Positions 1 through 5,803 of a DNA stretch of 7,731 nucleotides are shown in pieces. Numbering within the stretch: position 1 is the first letter of the stretch; each line of letters starts with the position of its first letter. The notes beneath the pieces were generated by a model. The model searched no databases, was not told the DNA's origin, and saw only the letters and a program-made list of their open reading frames with translations. The stretch is from Actinomycetota bacterium (GTDB taxonomy: Bacteria; Actinomycetota; Actinomycetes; S36-B12), in NCBI GenBank assembly GCA_009702725.1, contig WLHM01000052.1, forward strand, positions 1 through 7,731. The letters run 5' to 3'. Made by a program: the position numbers and the translations under genes.

Positions 1-247
1 CGAGAAGTGCTGCAACCCCACCTTCAAGCGCCGCTACCCGGTCTTCAACAACGGCCGTGGTGGGGTTCATTAACCGCGTGTAGATGTTGCCGAGCTCTTT
101 TAGCGCAAAGAGATTTGCCGCGTGGGTGGTGTCATTGAAGATGTACGAGGTGGTTTGGTAGATAGGCAATGCCCGGGAATTAGTTACAGCATCTGGTGAC
201 TGTCCTGCGTGGATCTGCTTGGTTTCAAAGGACCAACCGGTGCTCAT
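1..247 (-). CDS. metY: O-acetylhomoserine sulfhydrylase (aminocarboxypropyltransferase), N-terminal part
   Basis: PLP-dependent enzyme of the Cys/Met metabolism family. It makes homocysteine from O-acetylhomoserine and sulfide in the cytoplasm, the direct-sulfhydrylation route to methionine. The ATG is at 247-245 and 82 complete codons are visible before the gene leaves the left edge, out of roughly 430 in the family. The N-terminus has the family hallmarks: FETKQIHAGQ (residues 7-16), the RALPIYQTTSY block (25-35), HAANLFALKELGNIYTR (42-58) and MNPTTAVVEDR (60-70), followed by a LEGG turn (74-77). The Tyr-x-Arg of NIYTR is the PLP-phosphate-binding element. The HAA-LFAL-E-GNIYTR pattern fits MetY better than MetB or MetZ. 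The start is supported by AAAGGA at 253-258 with a 5-nt spacer. The leader carries a SAM-IV riboswitch, which independently supports a methionine-pathway role. The catalytic lysine lies outside the window. Confidence 0.93.
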   Translation of the reverse strand, partial: MSTGWSFETKQIHAGQSPDAVTNSRALPIYQTTSYIFNDTTHAANLFALKELGNIYTRLMNPTTAVVEDRVAALEGGVAALL

Positions 248-296
248 GGGATTCCTTTCAAATTTGTCTGTGGGATTAGATTTTTAGTAAGCGGAT

Positions 297-332
297 AAAG
301 CAAGTAACCACTCAACGGCGGACTATTGCTTT
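297..332 (-). repeat. 7-bp inverted repeat in the metY leader
   Basis: On the minus strand AAAGCAA (332-326) is followed 22 nt later by TTGCTTT (303-297), so the RNA could form a 7-bp hairpin between the tri-cysteine leader peptide and the metY ribosome binding site. No uridine run follows it directly, so it is not a convincing intrinsic terminator. It might be part of the expression platform of the leader. A stem this short and AT-rich can occur by chance. Confidence 0.3.
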
Positions 333-366
333 CTTTCTGCTAACGCGGCGCCCTTGGGCGAATTGG

Positions 367-396
367 TCAGCGGGTGAACATTCGACAACAACACAT
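367..396 (-). CDS. Putative tri-cysteine leader peptide (MCCCRMFTR)
   Basis: A nine-codon reading frame in the metY leader. ATG is at 396-394, three consecutive TGT cysteine codons at 393-385, then Arg-Met-Phe-Thr-Arg, and TGA at 369-367. A GAGG Shine-Dalgarno (407-404) sits 7 nt upstream, ideal spacing; an in-frame GTG lies directly before the ATG. It starts about 43 nt after the SAM-IV aptamer and ends about 120 nt before the metY start. Cysteine is among the rarest residues, so a Cys run in a tiny translated frame before a sulfur-assimilation gene suggests ribosome-mediated sensing of cysteinyl-tRNA. Poly-cysteine short ORFs acting this way are known in mycobacteria, mostly as leaderless ORFs at the transcript start; this one has its own ribosome binding site. 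Translation and function are inferred. The run could be a chance TGT repeat. Confidence 0.6.
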   Translation of the reverse strand: MCCCRMFTR

Positions 397-438
397 CACA
401 GGACCTCAATCCAAATCGTGGGGCCTTGCCTGGTGCAA

Positions 439-545
439 GACCCGCGCTTGCCCAACAATCTGGGCCTGGTCTTCTCCGGGGCACCCCACCGCGGTTGGAG
501 GGTTGTCGACCAGCTAGCCGGGACTTAACGCTGGCACTCTTGACC
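439..545 (-). promoter_or_regulatory. SAM-IV riboswitch aptamer upstream of metY
   Basis: S-adenosylmethionine-binding aptamer in the metY 5' leader. It matches the SAM-IV consensus nearly throughout: it opens with GGTCAAGAGTGCCAGCGT, contains CAACCCTCCAACCGCGG and TGGGGTGCCCCGG, and closes with GGCAAGCGCGGGTC. Pairings seen by eye are P1 GGTC (545-542) with GACC (471-468); P2 CCAGC (534-530) with GCTGG (514-510); P3 ACCC (503-500) with GGGT (486-483); a small P5-like hairpin GCCCA (465-461) with TGGGC (454-450); and the long-range pseudoknot CCGCG (494-490) with CGCGG (446-442). P5 is short compared with the mycobacterial examples I recall. High SAM would be expected to lower metY expression. 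The aptamer 3' end is about 190 nt from the metY ATG. I could not identify a clean terminator or anti-Shine-Dalgarno helix, so the output mechanism is unknown. Confidence 0.93.
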
Positions 546-552
546 TGCCCGA

Positions 553-581
553 ACTGTAGCAAGTCACACCAGAGTGATCAA
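553..581 (-). promoter_or_regulatory. Probable sigma70-type promoter of metY
   Basis: On the minus strand TTGATC (581-576) and TACAGT (558-553) are separated by exactly 17 nt, close to the TTGACA/TATAAT consensus. Transcription would start near 546, within a base or two of the first nucleotide of the SAM-IV aptamer. The element lies just downstream of the DUF4192 stop codon (623), so metY and its riboswitch form their own transcription unit. That the predicted start falls at the aptamer boundary strengthens both calls. Confidence 0.78.
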
Positions 582-622
582 GCCCAGAGCCATAGGCCAG
601 TGCCACCCGCGCAACTATCTAG

Positions 623-1735
623 TTATTTTCCCGTTCGGCACTGTTCCTCGGTTACCGCTGCCATCACCGCAGCCCATGTCGAAGGTGGTAATCCCGCGGC
701 CAACCCTTGCGCTACCAGTTGGGCCAATGGGTACTCGGGGTCATCAACATGACCGCGGTCAAGAGCCACCAGCGCCCGCGCCCCGTCGCCGGCTAGCCAC
801 GCGCAAATCGAGGTGCAGGTAGCGATGGGGGCTACCAGTCCAGCCGGGGCGGCTCGTAGTGCGCTTGTTAGCACACTTAGGGCAGCGATCCGCTCATCTT
901 TTTGCACCAGATGCCACAACAAGGTGTCGCGGACCCGAATGTCACCGAGGCAAAAGATTACTCTTGCCATATCCGAGTCACTGACCTCATCAGTAACGTC
1001 GGTGGCCAGCACGATCCTCAATATCGCCTCAATGCTCACCTCACGCCAGTGGGCAAGGGTCGCCGAAATCTCGGCCGAATCTTCCCTGTTAGTGCCAGTC
1101 GCGAGTTTTAAAATCACTCCATTTTGTTCTTCGATCAATTTTTCGATACGAACACCCGCGTCGATGTCTGCCGCAAATATCCGCTCGAGATCGGCGCGGC
1201 CCGGTAGTACCGCGACACCTTCAAGCGCAAATCTGGATTTCACCAACGAGGCTGTGTGCTCATCAAGTAATTGTCCCCGGCGTGATAATCGATCGTCGTT
1301 ACGCAAATAGCTCCACCAGTGCTGTACCCACTCTGTTTTACCGGATTCAATTGACGTGCGGATTAGTAGAGCATCAACAACACCTACGTGAGCCCTCTGA
1401 ATTGCGACCATCAAATTTGTGACTAAATTGGTGAAGGGCAGCGACTCACCCCGGAATTCGTCGCTGAATACACAGATGATCGCTTCATCGGCAAAGATAT
1501 TTTGTGTGGTGATGGCAACCGCCTCGCAATACTCGTTAAGACTTACCGAGAAGTTGGCGCTCGGTAAGTCAACGCGTTGAGTAAGCCGGATCTGATCCGC
1601 GCTCAGCCAGACAATTACTAGGCTCTCGCTCGGCATAAATCCGAGCAGATAGGGGACGGCTGCTATCACGGCGTCCGGGCTACGCAGGCTCAAAATTGAG
1701 CCCTGGGTGGTGCGGTTAAGTGCGTTAGTTGTCAT
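623..1735 (-). CDS. DUF4192 domain-containing protein
   Basis: A 370-residue cytoplasmic protein of the DUF4192 family, which is widespread in Actinobacteria and has no established biochemical function. The N-terminal signature is clear: LRSPDAVIAAVPYLLGF (residues 17-33), then PSESLVIVWL and a TQRVDLP strand. The C-terminal signature WLAGDGARALVALDRG begins near residue 313 and is followed by DDPEYPLAQL and GLPPSTW. Length is normal for the family, and there is no signal peptide or membrane segment. The frame is open upstream to 1903, but that would overlap the hydrolase gene and add sequence unlike the family. ATG at 1735 places the conserved block correctly and has a GGTAGG-like ribosome binding site about 4 nt before it. 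It lies 115 nt downstream of the hydrolase on the same strand; a shared transcript is possible but unproven. Family assignment is firm, function unknown. Confidence 0.9.
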   Translation of the reverse strand: MTTNALNRTTQGSILSLRSPDAVIAAVPYLLGFMPSESLVIVWLSADQIRLTQRVDLPSANFSVSLNEYCEAVAITTQNIFADEAIICVFSDEFRGESLPFTNLVTNLMVAIQRAHVGVVDALLIRTSIESGKTEWVQHWWSYLRNDDRLSRRGQLLDEHTASLVKSRFALEGVAVLPGRADLERIFAADIDAGVRIEKLIEEQNGVILKLATGTNREDSAEISATLAHWREVSIEAILRIVLATDVTDEVSDSDMARVIFCLGDIRVRDTLLWHLVQKDERIAALSVLTSALRAAPAGLVAPIATCTSICAWLAGDGARALVALDRGHVDDPEYPLAQLVAQGLAAGLPPSTWAAVMAAVTEEQCRTGK

Positions 1736-1850
1736 GGCGCCTACCGTGGGTGCTCCAAGGGTTGACCACCACCTGCAAATTACCGATTGGGGAGCAACAG
1801 CCAGCCAATTGGCGGTCTGTGGATAGCCGCCACCGCGCAAAACTGACAGG

Positions 1851-2636
1851 CTACTTCGGTGCCTCAAGTGGTAGCAGCTCCGGCCGTTTCGCCATGATCC
1901 CATCGCCCGAGGACTCCCCGCGCAGTCGCCGTGTCACCCACGGTGTCAAGTGTCCGTGGAACCAACGCGCGTGTTCAATAGCCCTGTGCAGCACCGGGGC
2001 GGGTTCGATCGCGGACGGTGTTCGCCAACTTGCATCAGCTATCCCCAAAGCTTGTAGGGCGCACTGCGCAGCCAGCCGATGCCCCTCTGGCGATAGGTGG
2101 AGCCGGTCGCTATCCCAGTACTCATCTTGGTCAAATGCGGCCACTCCCCAAAAATTGACCAGATAACAGTCGTATTCAGCTGCGATTGCCCGCATGGCAC
2201 TGTTGTAGTCGGCCAGCCGGCCTCGAATCCGCCCCATGAGCATCGAGCGCCGGGCCGGATCACCAAAGGCATACAGCAGCACATCCGCGCCACTGGACCG
2301 CAGCGCCTTAACTCCATCCTCAACGGTGGTGGCCGTGTTATGGAGGTTGAAGTTGCGCCGAAGCGCATCGTTTACCCCCGCCGCGAAAGAAACTAAATCC
2401 GGCTGCATCGCCAATGCCAACGGCACCTGCTCATCGGTAACCTGCCTCGCCAGGCGACCTCGGATGGCCAAATTTGCGTAACTGAACTCCGGTACCCGGG
2501 TAGCAAGTACACCGGCGACTCGATCGGCCCATCCGATATGGCGACCGTCAGGGCCAACGTCATCAACAAGGCCTTCGGTGAAACTGTCACCGAGTGCCAC
2601 GAAACTGCGCCAAGGCTTGGCCTGCTGCGAGATCAC
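1851..2636 (-). CDS. SGNH/GDSL-type hydrolase (putative esterase/lipase)
   Basis: A 261-residue serine hydrolase of the SGNH superfamily. Block I is ALGDSFTEG (14-22) with nucleophile Ser18. Block II is the glycine at about 60 in AIRGR. Block III is GVND (87-90) with oxyanion-hole Asn89. Block V is DRLHLS, with Asp177 and His180 as the rest of the triad. The tail (about 223-261) has the TPWVTRRLRG, SSGDG and KRPELLP pattern common in actinobacterial SGNH hydrolases of unknown substrate. There is no signal peptide, so a cytoplasmic esterase or deacylase acting on a small acyl substrate is likely; the substrate cannot be read from the sequence. The start is GTG at 2636-2634, placing block I about 14 residues in as usual, with a purine-rich GAAGGTGG stretch upstream. 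The gene begins only about 40 nt after a terminator for the upstream flippase-like gene. Confidence 0.92.
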   Translation of the reverse strand: MISQQAKPWRSFVALGDSFTEGLVDDVGPDGRHIGWADRVAGVLATRVPEFSYANLAIRGRLARQVTDEQVPLALAMQPDLVSFAAGVNDALRRNFNLHNTATTVEDGVKALRSSGADVLLYAFGDPARRSMLMGRIRGRLADYNSAMRAIAAEYDCYLVNFWGVAAFDQDEYWDSDRLHLSPEGHRLAAQCALQALGIADASWRTPSAIEPAPVLHRAIEHARWFHGHLTPWVTRRLRGESSGDGIMAKRPELLPLEAPK

Positions 2637-2674
2637 GCCACCGCCACCTTCGAGATCGTGTTGCGCCCTGCCCG

Positions 2675-2721
2675 AAATAAAAAGCCCGGCCGTCGAAGGC
2701 TTCCCCTCCCGCGACGACCGG
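2675..2721 (-). terminator. Intrinsic terminator downstream of the flippase-like gene
   Basis: On the minus strand CCGGTCGTCG (2721-2712) pairs with CGACGGCCGG (2695-2686) as a 10-bp stem with one G-U pair and a 16-nt loop. GC and then a five-T run (2683-2679) and ATTT follow. It sits about 80 nt after the flippase-like stop codon (2800) and ends about 40 nt before the hydrolase GTG. It works as a terminator only in the minus direction; the plus strand has no T run after the stem. Confidence 0.8.
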
Positions 2722-2799
2722 ACGACTCCAACCCTAGGAGATGGGTCGAACTGTGATCTACACCGACACGCCGTTCGAGCATTTTAGAGTCAGGTTTTA

Positions 2800-3891
2800 C
2801 TATGCGGGTTTTGAGGCAGGATCAACCTTGGTGGTTGCAAATCTTTCCCCAGCTTTTCGGTACCACAACAAAAGGGCAATAATTCCGATCACGATCTGCG
2901 GCACAAACGAGGCCGCACGCCACACCAGATCAGCAGCCGTAGCGGCACCGGTCGCTACCCCGAATTTGGTCAATAAAGCGATCATCGCCGCATCAACGGT
3001 TCCGAGACCACCGGGAGTAATAGGAATCATCATTCCGAGTTGACTGATTGCGAAGGCAGCAAATGCCACCAAGATCGAGGTACCGGCGGTGTCCCAACCT
3101 TCGACGCCACGAAGTGCAAAGTAAAGGATCAAGAACTGCGCCATCGATACCGCGACTTGCGCAACTGTTATCGCAAGCCAGCGCTTCTTGAGCAATTCAT
3201 ACATGCTCGAGCGGAACTTGGTCACCGGAGCGACAAGGTCGAGGCCCTGCAGAGACTTGATCCGGCCAGAAAACGGCTTAATTATCTTGTTTCCTAACCT
3301 ACCGACCCTTATTGCCAGGGGCTCTGAGCGCATGACCATGACGAAAATGACGATCACAGCGACCAGCACCGCAAGCCCTATCAGAGCTGTTAATACGTAA
3401 CCACCACCATTTTGGCCAGCCAAAACCAAAGCACCAACGCCGAGGATTGGGAAGCCAAGGGTGACGAAGGAACTCCAAAGACCTACTGCGGTTATTGCCG
3501 CTGTCGATGCTGTTGCCGTGATAGCAAAAGAAGTCAACATTCCGTACTGCACCGCAAGCCCAACCGCGCCGCCGCCGGGCACCCCGTTACTAATCGCGAA
3601 GGCCGCCTGGTTCACCTGCTCAGAACGCCAGAACTTAAGTCCTGGAGCCGCGGCCATAAACGGAAACCCGTAAAAGATCAAATACCCAACCACACTAATG
3701 ATGATGAGAGCCATTGAAAGCGCACCCATCGATTGCAAGGCCTCCCAAGCATCGGCGTAACTACCGATCTGCGGGATGACCTTCCAGAAAATTAAGATGA
3801 TGAAGGCAAGGCCGATGATCCCAAGAATGACCGACTTTTTTTTATCGAGTTGAGCGGTGGGGGTTTTTGCCGCCGCAGCATCTTCAGGCAT
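2800..3891 (-). CDS. UPF0104 / lysylphosphatidylglycerol synthase TM-domain (flippase-like) membrane protein
   Basis: A polytopic inner-membrane protein of 363 residues, related to the transmembrane half of MprF (lysyl-phosphatidylglycerol flippase) and to UPF0104 proteins. Hydrophobic segments lie at about 20-38, 58-77, 131-157, 166-187, 239-259, 271-290 and 323-343. The family signature PITPGGLGTVDA is at 290-301, and the earlier conserved element, an Asn followed by GVPGGGAVGLAVQYGML, is at about 102-119. There is no soluble synthetase domain, so it is a stand-alone flippase-like protein that probably moves a lipid or lipid-linked molecule; the substrate is unknown. I chose ATG at 3891 because GGCAGG lies 8 nt before it. 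ATG at 3909 (six residues longer) has no visible ribosome binding site but cannot be excluded. It is divergent from the VOC gene, and its transcript ends at the hairpin at 2675-2721. Confidence 0.88.
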   Translation of the reverse strand: MPEDAAAAKTPTAQLDKKKSVILGIIGLAFIILIFWKVIPQIGSYADAWEALQSMGALSMALIIISVVGYLIFYGFPFMAAAPGLKFWRSEQVNQAAFAISNGVPGGGAVGLAVQYGMLTSFAITATASTAAITAVGLWSSFVTLGFPILGVGALVLAGQNGGGYVLTALIGLAVLVAVIVIFVMVMRSEPLAIRVGRLGNKIIKPFSGRIKSLQGLDLVAPVTKFRSSMYELLKKRWLAITVAQVAVSMAQFLILYFALRGVEGWDTAGTSILVAFAAFAISQLGMMIPITPGGLGTVDAAMIALLTKFGVATGAATAADLVWRAASFVPQIVIGIIALLLWYRKAGERFATTKVDPASKPA

Positions 3892-3929
3892 GTGAGTAGC
3901 CTGCCACATTTAGGGTCAGAGGGGGGTGC

Positions 3930-3960
3930 TTGACGGGCAGAAAAGGGCATTGGGCAGGAT
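3930..3960 (+). promoter_or_regulatory. Candidate promoter for the VOC/AI-2E operon
   Basis: TTGACG (3930-3935) is a near-consensus -35 box. The best -10 in reach is CAGGAT (3955-3960), with a long 19-nt spacer and only three of six matches. The AGGA within it, 8 nt before ATG 3968, also looks like the ribosome binding site, so the -10 assignment is uncertain. The nonamer GCTTGACGG at this site recurs before the DUF4349 gene. Confidence 0.4.
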
Positions 3961-3967
3961 TCCCGGT

Positions 3968-4603
3968 ATGCGCTTGGACCACATCTCATATGCCTGCACT
4001 TCAAGTGAACTTGCTGACGTTGTTCAGCGCATCTGTTCTGACCTAGGTGCCACATTCGTTGACGGTGGCCGCCACCCCTCATTTGGCACCCGCAACTTCA
4101 TCCTCCCGCTGGCTGGGGGCACCTACATCGAAGTCGTTTCGGCGCTAGATCACCCAGCCGCCGCCAAGGCCCCATTTGGCCGCGCCGTACAAAGTCGAGC
4201 TGACGCTGGGGGTGGTTGGCTCGGGTGGGCGGTCGCGGTCGATGACATCTCACCGATCGAGCAAAGACTCGGACGTCAAGCAGGCCCCGGCCACCGCGTA
4301 CGCCCAGATGGCACTGAGCTGCGCTGGAAGCAAATCGGCATCTTGGAGTTAATGGAAGACCCGCAACTTCCTTTCTTCGTCCAGTGGGAATGCACAGCAG
4401 CCGAGCACCCATCTGCTGCCGGTGGCCCGGTGACGATCGGTAAAGTCGAACTCGCCGGCGACCCAGAAATCATCGGCGCGTGGCTCGGCGAACCAACCTC
4501 TAGCCCCTTGGATGAAGTGGCCGTGGAGTGGCTAGATGCTGACGAAGCCGGCGTCCTCGCGGTATGGTTCAGAACTGTAAATGGCTTGGTTCGCATCGAT
4601 TAA
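3968..4603 (+). CDS. VOC family (glyoxalase-like) protein
   Basis: A 211-residue cytoplasmic protein of the vicinal-oxygen-chelate superfamily, glyoxalase-like subgroup (Glyoxalase_3 type). It begins with MRLDHISYA, the first beta strand with His5 as a potential metal ligand, continues with FGTRNFILPL (39-48) and GGTYIEVVSALDHP (50-63) with Glu55, and has the late LPFFVQWE element (134-141). The second half (about 155-211) is a more divergent repeat. Such proteins bind a metal and act on small molecules, but the substrate cannot be deduced. The frame is open to a GTG at 3926, but ATG at 3968 puts the family's first strand at the N-terminus and has AGGA 8 nt upstream. It is followed after 17 nt by the AI-2E-family transporter, so the two are probably cotranscribed. 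A specific lactoylglutathione lyase assignment is not supported. Confidence 0.85.
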   Translation: MRLDHISYACTSSELADVVQRICSDLGATFVDGGRHPSFGTRNFILPLAGGTYIEVVSALDHPAAAKAPFGRAVQSRADAGGGWLGWAVAVDDISPIEQRLGRQAGPGHRVRPDGTELRWKQIGILELMEDPQLPFFVQWECTAAEHPSAAGGPVTIGKVELAGDPEIIGAWLGEPTSSPLDEVAVEWLDADEAGVLAVWFRTVNGLVRID

Positions 4604-4610
4604 TTGATCT

Positions 4611-4615
4611 AGGAG
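4611..4615 (+). promoter_or_regulatory. Ribosome binding site fixing the GTG start of the AI-2E-family gene
   Basis: AGGAG lies 5 nt before GTG 4621. It selects this GTG over the in-frame ATG at 4564, which lies inside the VOC gene and has no comparable site. The extra 19 residues encoded by the longer frame are polar and do not resemble the family. Confidence 0.8.
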
Positions 4616-4620
4616 CCCAC

Positions 4621-5709
4621 GTGCCAGCGAATGACGGCGTGCCCGACAACCTGAAAACAGCTGCCGGCATTATCTGGCGGGTTTTAGTGGTGCTTGCCGG
4701 ACTAGCCGTACTAGTAACGATCATGGGTCGCGTGTTTCCGGTCGTCTTTGCCCTGTTCTTTGCGATGTTAGTAACCGCCTGGACCATGCCGGTAATGAAC
4801 CTGCTCAGAAAATTTCTACCCAAACCCATCGCAATGGTCCTAGCCCTCCTGGCAATTGGGGCCGCGATTATCGTAATTATGGCTGTCGTGATTAGCTCCT
4901 CTATCCACGAAGGGCCAAAACTTGTGCTCGCCATCCAAAGTGGGTTCCAAGACATCGAAGGCTGGCTCAAGACCGGGCCACTTCAATACAGCGACACTCA
5001 GGTAGCAAACCTGCTAGACCAAGCTAAATCCGCCGGTACAACGGTCGCCAAGGGAGTGCTCGGTGATGCCCTATCTGCCCTCGGCTCCGTCGGGACTTTG
5101 ATTATTGCCGCTTCGGTCTTTATTTTCGGCGTGCTGTTCTTCCTGCTCACGCCCGGGAAAATCTGGGACTGGATTATTTCCTGGATCCCCAAGAGCGCGC
5201 AGCGCAAAATAGATACTTCTGGTCGAATAGCTTGGGACTCGATTTCTGGCTACACCCGCGGTATCGTCATAGTGGCTTTTTGCGACGCCCTGCTGGTCTT
5301 TATTGGGCTTTTAATTCTTCAGGTGCCGCTGGCCCCGGCACTTGCCGCCGTGGTTTTCATCGGTGCTTTTATCCCAGTAATTGGCGCGCCAGTTGCGACC
5401 TTTTTCGCAGCAATCGTGGCGCTAGCTGAGCGGGGGCCAATTATTGCGCTTCTGGTTATCGTGCTGACAGTGATCGTGGGCTCCTTCGACGGTGACGTCC
5501 TACAACCACTGGTTATGGGTAAGGCCGTAAATCTGCACCCACTAGCGATAGTTATAGCCATTGCGGCTGGCAGCATCGCGCTCGGCATCGTTGGTGCGCT
5601 TATCGCGGTCCCGATTGCCGGAGCTATCTACGGGGTAGCAAAATACTTGACCAACCGAGATCCTGAGCACCCGTATCTACCGGCAGCAAGCCCACCTGCG
5701 CCGAGCTGA
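4621..5709 (+). CDS. AI-2E family transporter (polytopic membrane protein)
   Basis: A 362-residue inner-membrane protein of the AI-2E transporter family (PF01594, the TqsA/YdiK/PerM group). Paired N-terminal membrane helices span about 17-55, a third about 70-93. A soluble stretch (about 95-150) leads to a helix at 156-176 and then several helices to about 340. Family motifs are FIGAFIPVIGAP (247-258), DVLQPLVMGKAVNLHPL (292-308) and GIVGALIAVP (322-331). Members variously export autoinducer-2 or act as ion antiporters, so the family name should not be read as evidence for AI-2; no luxS is visible here. Length is typical. The gene starts 17 nt after the VOC stop codon with a strong ribosome binding site, implying one operon. 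The tail (about 345-362) is proline-rich and cytoplasmic. Family is secure, substrate unknown. Confidence 0.92.
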   Translation: MPANDGVPDNLKTAAGIIWRVLVVLAGLAVLVTIMGRVFPVVFALFFAMLVTAWTMPVMNLLRKFLPKPIAMVLALLAIGAAIIVIMAVVISSSIHEGPKLVLAIQSGFQDIEGWLKTGPLQYSDTQVANLLDQAKSAGTTVAKGVLGDALSALGSVGTLIIAASVFIFGVLFFLLTPGKIWDWIISWIPKSAQRKIDTSGRIAWDSISGYTRGIVIVAFCDALLVFIGLLILQVPLAPALAAVVFIGAFIPVIGAPVATFFAAIVALAERGPIIALLVIVLTVIVGSFDGDVLQPLVMGKAVNLHPLAIVIAIAAGSIALGIVGALIAVPIAGAIYGVAKYLTNRDPEHPYLPAASPPAPS

Positions 5710-5739
5710 GTATTCGCAGCATTATTTCGCGGCTTTAGC

Positions 5740-5768
5740 TTGACGGAACCAACACTCAGCCGCATACG
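5740..5768 (+). promoter_or_regulatory. Candidate promoter for the DUF4349 gene
   Basis: TTGACG (5740-5745) is followed after 17 nt by CATACG (5763-5768), which keeps the central ATA of a -10 box but lacks the final T. It lies in the 94-nt gap between the AI-2E-family stop codon and the DUF4349 start, where no terminator is visible, so read-through from the upstream operon is also possible. The -35 context GCTTGACGG is identical to that at 3928-3936. Confidence 0.4.
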
Positions 5769-5803
5769 TCGTATCTGCAATTACCTCATCGGAAGGCCCG
5801 GAG

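Noticed and set aside
330..361. CGCCCAAGGGCG palindrome in the metY leader, considered as the riboswitch terminator.
   Set aside because: Its loop would be only 2-4 nt, and it is followed by CCGCGTTAGCAG rather than a U tract.
323..562. A 79-codon minus-strand reading frame through the metY leader.
   Set aside because: It is the translation of the SAM-IV aptamer and leader; conservation there follows RNA structure, and the composition is not protein-like.
813..1310. 165-codon plus-strand frame antisense to the DUF4192 gene.
   Set aside because: The opposite strand has clear DUF4192 family motifs; this is a shadow frame rich in Ser, Arg and Ala with no motif.
1818..1826. A single DnaA-box-like 9-mer (CTATCCACA on the minus strand).
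   Set aside because: One imperfect box, without clustering, an AT-rich element or neighbouring dnaA/dnaN, does not indicate an origin.
1736..1903. Upstream extension of the DUF4192 frame to 1903.
   Set aside because: It would overlap the 3' end of the hydrolase gene and adds sequence without family similarity; the ATG at 1735 fits the domain start.
2741..3043. Plus-strand frame of 100 codons with AGGAG just before its ATG; its first 25 or so residues look protein-like.
   Set aside because: Most of it is antisense to the flippase-like gene, AGGAG is too close to the ATG for normal initiation, and the later part is low-complexity. Only about 60 bases lie outside the flippase-like gene and I recognise nothing in them.
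4564..4620. In-frame ATG at 4564 as the start of the AI-2E-family protein.
   Set aside because: It lies inside the VOC coding region with no ribosome binding site, whereas GTG 4621 has AGGAG at 5-nt spacing.
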